Shown: positions 37,162 to 45,169 of the stretch, piece after piece
Layout: each line of letters opens with the position of its first letter
Numbering within the stretch: position 1 is the first letter of the stretch
Assembly (NCBI RefSeq): GCF_014648775.1
Contig: NZ_BMRT01000012.1
Coordinates: forward strand, 62,001 to 126,000
Reading direction: 5' to 3'
Origin: Streptomyces abikoensis
Lineage (GTDB): Bacteria > Actinomycetota > Actinomycetes > Streptomycetales > Streptomycetaceae
Length of the DNA: 64,000 nucleotides
The notes under the pieces: model-generated
The model's input: the letters and a program-made list of their open reading frames with translations, nothing else
Told to the model about the DNA's origin: nothing
Databases searched by the model: none
Made by a program: the position numbers and the translations under genes

Positions 37162-37202
37162 GGTGCCTCCGGGGCTCGGCGACGATCAAGCGATCAGACG
37201 AT

Positions 37203-37251
37203 CATGGGCAGGGCGGTCAAGATCGTAGCGACCTTGACCGCCCTGCCCATG
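37203..37251. terminator. Perfect 19-base-pair hairpin after menG
   Basis: Arms 37203-37221 and 37233-37251 are exact reverse complements around an 11-base loop. It lies between menG and the large membrane protein gene, both on the minus strand, so it probably separates their transcripts. Three CGATCA copies at 8-9-base spacing (37181-37206) run into it. Confidence 0.75.
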
Positions 37252-37335
37252 ACAAACGCTCCCCGGATCGACCCGGCCGAGCGACCGACCGAACGACCGG
37301 GCGAACCCCCGCCCGCCCGGCCGACCGAACGGGCG

Positions 37336-38034
37336 TCAGTCCTGCGGCTTGAATCCGCGGTGCAGCGCGACGACGCCGCCCGTCAGATCGCGCCACGCCA
37401 CCTTCGACCAGCCGGCCTTCTGGAGCCGCGCGGCGAGCGCGGGCTGGTCGGGCCACTCGCGGATCGATTCGGCGAGGTAGACGTACGCGTCGGGGTTGCT
37501 GCACACCGTGCGGGCGATCGGCGGCAGGGCGCGCATCAGGTACTCGCTGTAGACCGTGCGGAACGGCCCCCAGGTGGGCTGGCTGAACTCGCAGATCACC
37601 ACGCGCCCGCCCGGCTTGGTCACGCGCAGGAGCTCGCGCAGCGCGGTGTCCGTCTCCTGGACGTTGCGCAGCCCGAAGGAGATGGTCACGGCGTCGAAGA
37701 CGCCGTCCGCGAAGGGCAGCTTCGTGGCGTCGCCGGCGGTCAGCGGCAGCCAGGGGTTGCGCTTCTTGCCCTCGCGCAGCATGCCCAGCGAGAAGTCGCA
37801 CGGGACGACGTAGGCGCCGTCCATGGCGAACGGGAGCGAGGACGTGCCCGTACCGGCGGCGAGGTCGAGGACCTTCTGCCCCGGGCGGGCGTCGACGGCG
37901 CGTGCCACGGCCTTGCGCCAGAGCCGGGCCTGACCGAGCGAGATGACGTCGTTGGTCAGGTCGTACTTCGCCGCCACGTCGTCGAACATCGCGGCGACTT
38001 CGTGCGGCTGCTTGTCCAGGGTTGCTCGGGTCAC
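37336..38034 (-). CDS. menG: Demethylmenaquinone methyltransferase
   Basis: SAM-dependent C-methyltransferase that makes the final methylation of menaquinone; 232 aa. SAM motif I is [10 protein letters not shown] (56-65), with family blocks [43 protein letters not shown] and [20 protein letters not shown] at 38034 (VTRATLDKQ) matches the usual Streptomyces N-terminus; the open frame continues upstream but without coding character. Likely transcribed alone, with a hairpin downstream. Confidence 0.95.
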   Translation of the reverse strand: MTRATLDKQPHEVAAMFDDVAAKYDLTNDVISLGQARLWRKAVARAVDARPGQKVLDLAAGTGTSSLPFAMDGAYVVPCDFSLGMLREGKKRNPWLPLTAGDATKLPFADGVFDAVTISFGLRNVQETDTALRELLRVTKPGGRVVICEFSQPTWGPFRTVYSEYLMRALPPIARTVCSNPDAYVYLAESIREWPDQPALAARLQKAGWSKVAWRDLTGGVVALHRGFKPQD

Positions 38035-38398
38035 GGACCCATTCTTCACCACGGCCCAAAAGACCTTGGACGGGGACGGCCGCCCCGGGAAGGACCGGCC
38101 GTCTCGCGGTGCCGACTGCGCTCGCTCCTGTGGGCCCGCCCCGAGAACACCGGTCCCCCCACCCATGGCCCCCTCGGCAACAGGTTTCCGACCGGTCGTG
38201 CGCGTCCTCGCGGCCTGTCCGACGACTGGGCCCGCCACACCTTCGCACCGCGGGACGACCGAAGCGGCCGTCCCCGCGATCACCATCCTGCCGGGTGAAG
38301 CGGTACGAACGGCTCCTCTTGACGGCGCCCTGACGTGCGGGAACGCGCTCCTGACGGATCACTGACGGGCCGTCGCGGCACGCCCTCCCAGCGCCCCC
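38035..38398. other. 364-base gap with no gene seen
   Basis: Between menG and the amidohydrolase-like gene, both minus strand. Short open frames here have no ribosome site or family similarity. It should hold the menG promoter, but I cannot pick a convincing -10/-35 pair; GC content remains high. Confidence 0.4.
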
Positions 38399-39082
38399 TC
38401 AGCGGCGCCGGTGCACCAGCCGCCCCGCCAGCACCGTGGCGACGCACGTGCCCGCGCCCGCCTCCAGCAGCGCCGCCTCGTCGAACGCATCCGGCACGTC
38501 GGTCACGTCGGGTACGTCCGGCACGTCGAAGACGGCGAAGTCGGCGCGGCCGCCGACGGTCAGGGGGGAGGCGACGGCGTCCGCGAGGCCGTACGCGTTG
38601 CGGAAGGGGTCGAGGTTCGGCTCCTCGAAGAGGATGCCCGGGGCGCCGAGGGCCGGGACGGCCGTCAGGCCGGACCGCGCGACCGCCGTCGCCACCACCG
38701 GGTTCGAGCCGATCGCCACCGCTGTCGTGCCGTGCCGCAGCATCTGCTGCACCCCGCGCCGGACACTGCCCGCCCAGCGCGTGTCGGTCATGTCGAGCGC
38801 TTCGAGCCGCTCCCCCGTCAGCGGCCGGTCGCCCAGCTCCTCGTGCTCGCGGGGATCCGGGTGGTAGGCGCGCTCCAGCAGCCACGTGCCGTGCCACTGC
38901 CGCAGCCCCGGCGTGAGCACCCCCGGCCACCGCCGTACCCGTGCCCGGGGATACGCCGCCGCGAGCTCCTCGTACGGGCCGAGCGCCGCGACCGTGTCAC
39001 CGTCGACGACCACCGCCCCGTCCGGCACGGGAGCCGTGCCGGGGACGGCGATCAGCAGGTCGGCGGCGTGGAGCGTCAGCAA
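38399..39082 (-). CDS. Truncated amidohydrolase-like protein (imidazolonepropionase-like)
   Basis: 227 aa, about half of a normal amidohydrolase. The N-terminal composite beta domain (LIAVPGTAPVPDGAVVVDGD, ALGPYEELA) and the C-terminal beta-strand domain (GRADFAVFDVPD, CVATVLAGRLVHRRR) are present, but most of the TIM barrel between them is missing. The metal-binding PGxxxxHxH motif is reduced to LTPGLRQWHGTW, and no other His ligands follow. It ends 12 bases before mqnC's stop region in the same transcription direction (mqnC is upstream), so it is probably co-transcribed with mqnC. An inactive relative of the aminodeoxyfutalosine deaminase group is one reading; that is inference. It contains VPD repeats from 9-base units. 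Confidence 0.75.
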   Translation of the reverse strand: MLTLHAADLLIAVPGTAPVPDGAVVVDGDTVAALGPYEELAAAYPRARVRRWPGVLTPGLRQWHGTWLLERAYHPDPREHEELGDRPLTGERLEALDMTDTRWAGSVRRGVQQMLRHGTTAVAIGSNPVVATAVARSGLTAVPALGAPGILFEEPNLDPFRNAYGLADAVASPLTVGGRADFAVFDVPDVPDVTDVPDAFDEAALLEAGAGTCVATVLAGRLVHRRR

Positions 39083-39094
39083 GGAACCGGGCCG

Positions 39095-40306
39095 TCAGCT
39101 CGCCTGGACGATCTTCAGCTCGGGGTGGGCCGTGCCGCCCTCGATGGCCGTGGACGACAGGTGGGAGACGACGCGGTCGTCGACCGGGTCGTTCGCCGGG
39201 TCGTCGTGGACGACCAGGTGCTCGTACGTCGTGGCGCGCTGCGCCGGGACGCGGCCCGCCTTGCGGATGAGATCGATGATCTCCATCCGGTTGGAGCGGT
39301 GCTTGGCGCCGGCCGAGGAGACCACGTTCTCCTCCAGCATGATCGAGCCGAGGTCGTCCGCGCCGTAGTGCAGCGACAGCTGGCCGACCTCCTTGCCCGT
39401 GGTCAGCCAGGAGCCCTGGATGTGGGCGACGTTGTCGAGGAAGAGCCGCGCGATGGCGATCATGCGCAGGTACTCGAAGATGGTCGCCTGCGTCCGGCCC
39501 TTCAGATGGTTGTTCTCGGGCTGGTACGTGTACGGGATGAACGCGCGGAAGCCGCCCGTGCGATCCTGGACGTCACGGATCATGCGGAGGTGCTCGATCC
39601 GCTCGGCGTTGGTCTCGCCCGTGCCCATCAGCATCGTGGAGGTCGACTCGACGCCCATGGTGTGGGCGATCTCCATGATCTCCAGCCAGCGCTCGCCGGA
39701 CTCCTTCAGCGGCGCGATGGCCTTGCGCGGCCGCTCCGGCAGCAGCTCGGCGCCGGCGCCCGCGAAGGAGTCCAGGCCGGCGGCGTGGATGCGGCGGATG
39801 GCCTCCTCGACGCTCACACCGGAGATCCGCGCCATGTGATCGACCTCGGACGCGCCGAGGGAGTGGATCACGAGCTGCGGGAATTCCTTCTTGATCGCCG
39901 CGAAGTGCTCCTCGTAGTACTCCACGCCGTAGTCGGGGTGGTGGCCGCCCTGGAACATGATCTGGGTGCCGCCCAGCTCGACCGTCTCCGCGCAGCGGCG
40001 CAGGATGTCGTCCATCGGGCGCGTCCAGACCTTCTCGCTCTTGGGCGGGGCGTAGAAGGCACAGAACTTGCACGCGGTGACGCAGGCGTTGGTGTAGTTG
40101 ATGTTGCGCTCGATGATGTACGTCGCGATGTGCTCGGTGCCCGCGTAGCGCTTGCGGCGCACGGCGTCGGCGGCCGCGCCCAGGGCGTGCAGCGGCGCGG
40201 AGCGGTAGAGCTCGAGCGCCTCCTCCGGGGTGATCCGGCCGCCGGCCGCGGCGCGGTCGAGGACGGCTGTGACATCAAAGGACTTGAGGTCGGCGTTCTC
40301 GGTCAC
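39095..40306 (-). CDS. mqnC: Cyclic dehypoxanthinyl futalosine synthase
   Basis: Radical SAM enzyme that cyclises dehypoxanthine futalosine in the futalosine route to menaquinone; 403 aa. The 4Fe-4S motif is ACVTACKFCAFY. The MqnC-specific blocks are MFQGGHHPDYGVEYYEEHF, AGLDSFAGAGAELLPERPRK and FIPYTYQPENNHLKG. These separate it from MqnE, which is also in this window. GTG start. The amidohydrolase-like gene follows 12 bases after. Confidence 0.95.
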   Translation of the reverse strand: MTENADLKSFDVTAVLDRAAAGGRITPEEALELYRSAPLHALGAAADAVRRKRYAGTEHIATYIIERNINYTNACVTACKFCAFYAPPKSEKVWTRPMDDILRRCAETVELGGTQIMFQGGHHPDYGVEYYEEHFAAIKKEFPQLVIHSLGASEVDHMARISGVSVEEAIRRIHAAGLDSFAGAGAELLPERPRKAIAPLKESGERWLEIMEIAHTMGVESTSTMLMGTGETNAERIEHLRMIRDVQDRTGGFRAFIPYTYQPENNHLKGRTQATIFEYLRMIAIARLFLDNVAHIQGSWLTTGKEVGQLSLHYGADDLGSIMLEENVVSSAGAKHRSNRMEIIDLIRKAGRVPAQRATTYEHLVVHDDPANDPVDDRVVSHLSSTAIEGGTAHPELKIVQAS

Positions 40307-40366
40307 CGGGCGTCCCTTCGGAGGGGGTATGCGAATACCGGGTCAGCCTACGCGAGGCGGCCGTAC

Positions 40367-40412
40367 GGGCCGGATACCGGGCCGGATACCGAGCGGCTAC
40401 CGAGCGGCTACC
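40367..40412. repeat. Tandem 11- to 12-base repeats between mqnC and a kinase gene
   Basis: Two exact GGGCCGGATACC units (40367-40378, 40379-40390) are followed by two exact GAGCGGCTACC units (40391-40401, 40402-40412). All share a common pattern ending in TACC or ATACC. Confidence 0.8.
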
Positions 40413-40419
40413 GAGCCGG

Positions 40420-41997
40420 TCAGCGACCGCTCCGGGTCAGCGTCGCCCTGACCTTGCCGCCCTTCTCGTCGTCGGAGGCGAAGGCGACGGTGCCGTCCGG
40501 GGCGAGGGTGTACGTCACGGCCGCGGTCTGGCCCGTGCAGCCGGGCCCGGCGGTGCCGTCGGTGCTCTCCTCCAGGGTGATCCTCCCGGTGGTGGCCGAG
40601 GTCAGTTTCGCCTTGCTGTGGCACTGGATGACGCCGAGCACGTCGTAGGTCGTGCGGACCGCGTAGGGGGCCTGGGGGTCGTCGGTGATGACGCTGGTCA
40701 TGGTGCCGTTGGGAGTGCCGTCGGACTGGACGACCTGGCCGGTCCAGGTGCCCGCGAAACCCCCGAGGACGGTGGCCTGCCGGGAGGGGACCGCGCTGGC
40801 GGCCGGGCGCCCGGCCGCCCCGTCGCGGCCGCTCCCGCCCGTGCCGGGCAGCAGGCCGAGGACGACGGCTGCCGTGGTGGCGATGGCCAGGACACCGGCG
40901 ATGGTGAGGACGAGGGCGCGGCCTCTTCCCTTGCGGGTGGAGGAGGTTTGCCCCTGTCCCGCCCTTTCACCGTTTCCCTCGGGGGCTCCGCCCCCGGGCC
41001 CCCGCTCCTCAAACGCCGGAGGGGCTGGAATCGGGCTCCGGACCCGGGCCCGCTCCTCGAACGCCGGAGGGGCTGGATGATCCGCCGGAAGGGCTGAGGT
41101 CTCCAGGTCCAGCAGCTCCACCGCCTGCCTGCTCACCCTCTCCACCAGCGGGCCCGGCAGCCAGCCCGGGCGGATGAGGGCGGACGCGCCCGTCGGGCCG
41201 CTCAGACCGCGGGCGAGCTCGGCCGGGGTAGGGCGGGACGTCGGGTCCTTGGCCAGGCAGGCCGCCACCAGCTGCCGCAGCTCGCCCGCCAGGGCCGGGC
41301 CCAGGACGGGCTCCTCGTGGACGACCTTGTAGAGGAGGGCGGCCGAGCTGTCGCCCGTGAAGGGCGGCTCGCCCGTGGCCGCGTACGTGAGGACCGCGCC
41401 CAGCGAGAAGACGTCGGCGGCGCCCGTGACGTCCTTGCCCACGATCTGTTCGGGGGCCATGTAGCCGGGCGAGCCGATGGAGACGCCGGTCGCGGTCAGG
41501 GACGCGGTGCCGTCCGTGGCGCGGGCGATGCCGAAGTCGATCAGGCGGGGGCCGTCGAGGGCGAGCAGCACGTTGGAGGGCTTGACGTCGCGGTGGACCA
41601 GCCCCAGCCCGTGCACCGCCGTCAGCGCCTCCGCCAGGCCCGCCCCGATCGCCCGTACCGCCGCTTCCGGCAGCGGGCCCACCTCGGCGACGGCCTCGGT
41701 CAGCGAGGGCCCGGCGACATAGCCCGTCGCCACCCACGGAACGGCGGCGTCCGGATCGGCGTCGAGGACGGGCGCCGTCCACGCGCCACCGACTTTCCGG
41801 GCGGATTCCACTTCTCGCCGGAAACGCGCCCGGAATTGCGTGTCCAGGGCGAAATGCGGGTGCACGGCCTTGACGGCGACCGTGCGGCCGCCGGCGCTAC
41901 GGCCCAGGTACACCCGGCCCATACCGCCCGCCCCGATCCGCCCCAGCAGCCGGTACGCGCCTATGACCTGCGGGTCTTCCTCGGACAGCCGTTGCAT
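40420..41997 (-). CDS. Transmembrane Ser/Thr protein kinase
   Basis: 525 aa. The kinase domain (about 12-270) has a glycine loop IGAGGMGRVYLG, the ATP-binding Lys43 (TVAVKAV), HRDVKPSNVLL (135-145) and DFG (154-156), with GSPGYMAPEQ, so it should be active. A Pro-rich juxtamembrane linker (about 310-360) contains two in-frame copies of a Streptomyces intergenic-type repeat. One helix (ALVLTIAGVLAIATTAAVVL) leads to a 120-residue outer domain (GTWTGQVVQSDG to the end, with a possible disulfide between QCHSKAK and PGCTGQ). Divergent from the esterase gene. Confidence 0.93.
   Translation of the reverse strand: MQRLSEEDPQVIGAYRLLGRIGAGGMGRVYLGRSAGGRTVAVKAVHPHFALDTQFRARFRREVESARKVGGAWTAPVLDADPDAAVPWVATGYVAGPSLTEAVAEVGPLPEAAVRAIGAGLAEALTAVHGLGLVHRDVKPSNVLLALDGPRLIDFGIARATDGTASLTATGVSIGSPGYMAPEQIVGKDVTGAADVFSLGAVLTYAATGEPPFTGDSSAALLYKVVHEEPVLGPALAGELRQLVAACLAKDPTSRPTPAELARGLSGPTGASALIRPGWLPGPLVERVSRQAVELLDLETSALPADHPAPPAFEERARVRSPIPAPPAFEERGPGGGAPEGNGERAGQGQTSSTRKGRGRALVLTIAGVLAIATTAAVVLGLLPGTGGSGRDGAAGRPAASAVPSRQATVLGGFAGTWTGQVVQSDGTPNGTMTSVITDDPQAPYAVRTTYDVLGVIQCHSKAKLTSATTGRITLEESTDGTAGPGCTGQTAAVTYTLAPDGTVAFASDDEKGGKVRATLTRSGR
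41003..41076. repeat. Pair of Streptomyces-type repeat copies inside a kinase gene
   Basis: Two near-identical 26-base elements (41003-41028 and 41051-41076, one mismatch) 48 bases apart. On the minus strand they contain the CCCCTCCGGCGTTTGAGGAGC type sequence (core CTCCGGCGTTTGAGGAG) that recurs between Streptomyces genes. Here they are translated, as PAPPAFEER, 16 codons apart. Confidence 0.8.
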
Positions 41998-42161
41998 CGG
42001 GACCTTCGCCTCCCCCTGGAGCGGGCCCTGCGGCCCCGATTTTCAGCCTATGACTCAATTCACGGGTCGTCCGAGGAACCCCGGACCCTGGTTTGCCCAT
42101 CAACTAGGACGGAACAAACCGTCATGTCCTTCGGGGCAGCAGCATCATCCGGAGCGACGCG

Positions 42162-43550
42162 ATGGCGCACTCACCCAACGGGGGCTACCGGCCCAACGGG
42201 GGATACCAGCAACAGGGCGGCGGCCACCCGCAGGGTGGTGGCTTCGGCCCCCGGCCGGGCGGCTACCCGCAGCAGGGCGGCGGCTACGGCGGTCAGGACC
42301 GCGGCTACCAGCAGCAGGGCGGTGGCTACCGTCAGCAGGGCGGCCCGGGCACCTACCCGCCGGCCGACGGCTACGGTCCGTACAACGGCCGGGACGGCCG
42401 CGACGGGCGGGACGACCAGTACGGGGACCAGTACGGCGGTCAGTACGACGACCAGTACGACGGTCAGTACCAGTCGCAGGGGCGCCAGCGGGCCTCCCGC
42501 GCCAAGTTCTGGACGATCGTCGTGGCGTCCATAGCCATAGTCGGTCTGCTCACGGGTGGTGTGCTGAAGTACCTGGAGGTCGGCCCGTTCTCCAAGAAGG
42601 GCGACCCGGTCAGCTTCGGTCCGGGCGGCGACAAGAACGGCGGCCAGGCCGGCGGCGCCACCGGCGGCGACTCCGGTGACTCCAAGACGCTGATGCCGAC
42701 GGGCCCGGCGGCTCAGTTCAAGAACGCCAACACGCTCGGCGACGGCACCGAGATCGGCGTCGTGACCATCACGGGCAAGAAGTCCGGTTTCACGGGCAAG
42801 GTCTGGGTCTGGGCGCCCAAGCAGTACAAGGACCCCAAGTACGCCAAGAGCGGCTTCCCGGTCCTGATCGCGCTGCCCGGTGGCCCCGGCTACCCGAACA
42901 ACTACTGGATGGGCACCGACCTCGGCCTGGAGTCCTCCATCGCCAAGTGGGCGGACGAGGGCAAGAGCAAGCCGTTCCTGCTGGCCATGCCCATCCTCAA
43001 CCCGAACGACAAGAACTACTACGACGGCAGTGACATCCCCGGCCAGGCCAAGATGGGCACCTGGCTCACCGAGGACGTCCCGGACCTCATGAAGCAGAAC
43101 TTCCGCACGCTGAAGTCGCGCGACGGCTGGGCGTTCATGGGCTCCTCCTCCGGTGGCTTCGCGGGCTTCAAGGCCGTCATGAAGCACCCGGACAAGTTCA
43201 AGGCCGTCATCGCCTCCGGCCCGGACATCGTCCCGGACTCCCCGCTGTGGAAGGGCTACGACGCCGAGAAGCGCGAGAACAACCCCGAGGTGCTCTCGCA
43301 GCGGCTGATCGACACCAAGTCGAAGAACGACGTCTACATCGCGTTCCAGTACGGAACGCTCGAAGCCGCCATCACACGGCAGGGCGTCGACAAGTACATC
43401 GCCACCTACGGCAACAAGGGCCCCATCCACACCCATCTCGAGGTCATCCAGGGCGGCAAGCACGACGCCAAGACCTACGTGAAGGGCATGGGCAACAGCA
43501 GCATCCAGTGGATCAGCGAGCAGATGGAGGGGCCGACGCCCTCCTCCTGA
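42162..43550 (+). CDS. Membrane-anchored esterase family protein with G/Q/Y-rich N-terminal tail
   Basis: 462 aa. Residues 1-110 are low complexity: GGYQQQGGG-type units, then DQYGDQYGGQYDDQY tetrapeptide repeats. A helix follows (FWTIVVASIAIVGLLTGGVL, 116-135), then a short Gly/Asp linker and a 270-residue esterase/mycolyltransferase-like alpha/beta hydrolase domain. The nucleophile elbow is GSSSGG (327-332, Ser329). The topology places the tail in the cytoplasm and the hydrolase outside. The catalytic His is probably in the GGKHDAKTY region. No substrate can be deduced. Divergent from the kinase gene, whose regulatory region it shares. Confidence 0.87.
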   Translation: MAHSPNGGYRPNGGYQQQGGGHPQGGGFGPRPGGYPQQGGGYGGQDRGYQQQGGGYRQQGGPGTYPPADGYGPYNGRDGRDGRDDQYGDQYGGQYDDQYDGQYQSQGRQRASRAKFWTIVVASIAIVGLLTGGVLKYLEVGPFSKKGDPVSFGPGGDKNGGQAGGATGGDSGDSKTLMPTGPAAQFKNANTLGDGTEIGVVTITGKKSGFTGKVWVWAPKQYKDPKYAKSGFPVLIALPGGPGYPNNYWMGTDLGLESSIAKWADEGKSKPFLLAMPILNPNDKNYYDGSDIPGQAKMGTWLTEDVPDLMKQNFRTLKSRDGWAFMGSSSGGFAGFKAVMKHPDKFKAVIASGPDIVPDSPLWKGYDAEKRENNPEVLSQRLIDTKSKNDVYIAFQYGTLEAAITRQGVDKYIATYGNKGPIHTHLEVIQGGKHDAKTYVKGMGNSSIQWISEQMEGPTPSS

Positions 43551-43561
43551 CCGTCCACGCA

Positions 43562-43600
43562 GACGGCCGGGCCCCGGTGGTTCCACGGGGCCCGGCCGTC
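43562..43600. terminator. Bidirectional terminator between esterase gene and mqnA
   Basis: Perfect 15-base-pair stem (43562-43576 with 43586-43600) and a 9-base loop, between convergent genes. Confidence 0.85.
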
Positions 43601-43642
43601 GGCGTATGGAGCCCTGATTCCTCCCCGGACTCCCCGGAGGGA

Positions 43643-44542
<900 letters not shown>

Positions 44543-44724
44543 CTAGCCCCGACGCCTCCCGGCCGCCGGGCCGGGGTGCCCGCTACAGGTGCCCGACCGG
44601 CAATCTTTTCCGCCCGCAAGGGCCGGAAAACCCTCCGTGGGCGTGATCTTCAACTCCTTCCCCGGAACAACGTCGCGTGCTAGGCTCGCCGCAAGTTGCA
44701 GTTTGGTTTCCCTTGCAGTACAGA

Positions 44725-44756
44725 GCCTGCGGAGCATGTGACCCCGCAGGCTTTTG
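44725..44756 (+). promoter_or_regulatory. Terminator-like hairpin in the cold-shock gene leader
   Basis: GCCTGCGG (44725-44732) pairs with CCGCAGGC (44744-44751), followed by TTTT. It lies 60-90 bases upstream of the start codon, within the expected leader, and looks like an intrinsic terminator or attenuator. Confidence 0.5.
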
Positions 44757-44816
44757 TAGTTTTCAGACTTCTCGCAGGTTCTGGAGCAGGGCAACCCTTT
44801 GGCCCAAGGAGGGCTT

Positions 44817-45020
44817 ATGGCTACCGGAACCGTGAAGTGGTTCAACGCTGAAAAGGGCTTTGGCTTCATCGCCCAGGACGGCGGGGGCCCCGACGTCTTT
44901 GTCCACTACTCCGCGATCAACGCCGCTGGCTTCCGCTCCCTCGAGGAGAACCAGGCGGTCACCTTCGACGTCACGCAGGGCCCCAAGGGCCCGCAGGCGG
45001 AGAACGTCACCCCGGCGTGA
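44817..45020 (+). CDS. CspA-family cold-shock protein
   Basis: 67-aa single-stranded nucleic-acid-binding protein that acts as an RNA chaperone. Both RNP motifs are present: KGFGFIAQ and VFVHYSAI. The ATG at 44817 has AAGGAGGG four bases upstream; the earlier in-frame start would overlap it. It has a long leader with a terminator-like hairpin and two hairpins after the stop. Confidence 0.97.
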   Translation: MATGTVKWFNAEKGFGFIAQDGGGPDVFVHYSAINAAGFRSLEENQAVTFDVTQGPKGPQAENVTPA

Positions 45021-45026
45021 TTTGCC

Positions 45027-45048
45027 GATCCCCGGTTCTCCGGGGATC
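45027..45048. terminator. First terminator hairpin after the cold-shock gene
   Basis: GATCCCCGG and CCGGGGATC arms (45027-45035 and 45040-45048) with a TTCT loop, six bases after the stop codon. Confidence 0.75.
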
Positions 45049-45053
45049 ACCCA

Positions 45054-45100
45054 AGGAGCCCTGCCTTCCGCTTCGGCGGAGGGCGGGGCTCCTGCCTTTT
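45054..45100 (+). terminator. Second terminator with U-tract after the cold-shock gene
   Basis: A long imperfect stem whose ends AGGAGCCC and GGGCTCCT (45054-45061, 45086-45093) enclose a second paired segment around TTC, followed by TGCCTTTT. Looks like a rho-independent terminator. Confidence 0.8.
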
Positions 45101-45169
45101 GGGCGGGTCCGGCCGGTCCATGGCTTGTTCACAAAGTTTTTATCCGGTCATCTTCGACCGGCAAAGTGA

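Noticed and set aside
38046-38240. 64-codon minus-strand frame in the menG upstream gap
   Set aside because: No ribosome site, Arg/Gly/Pro composition and no similarity to any family.
38399-39082. Active aminodeoxyfutalosine deaminase
   Set aside because: The metal-binding His residues and most of the barrel are missing.
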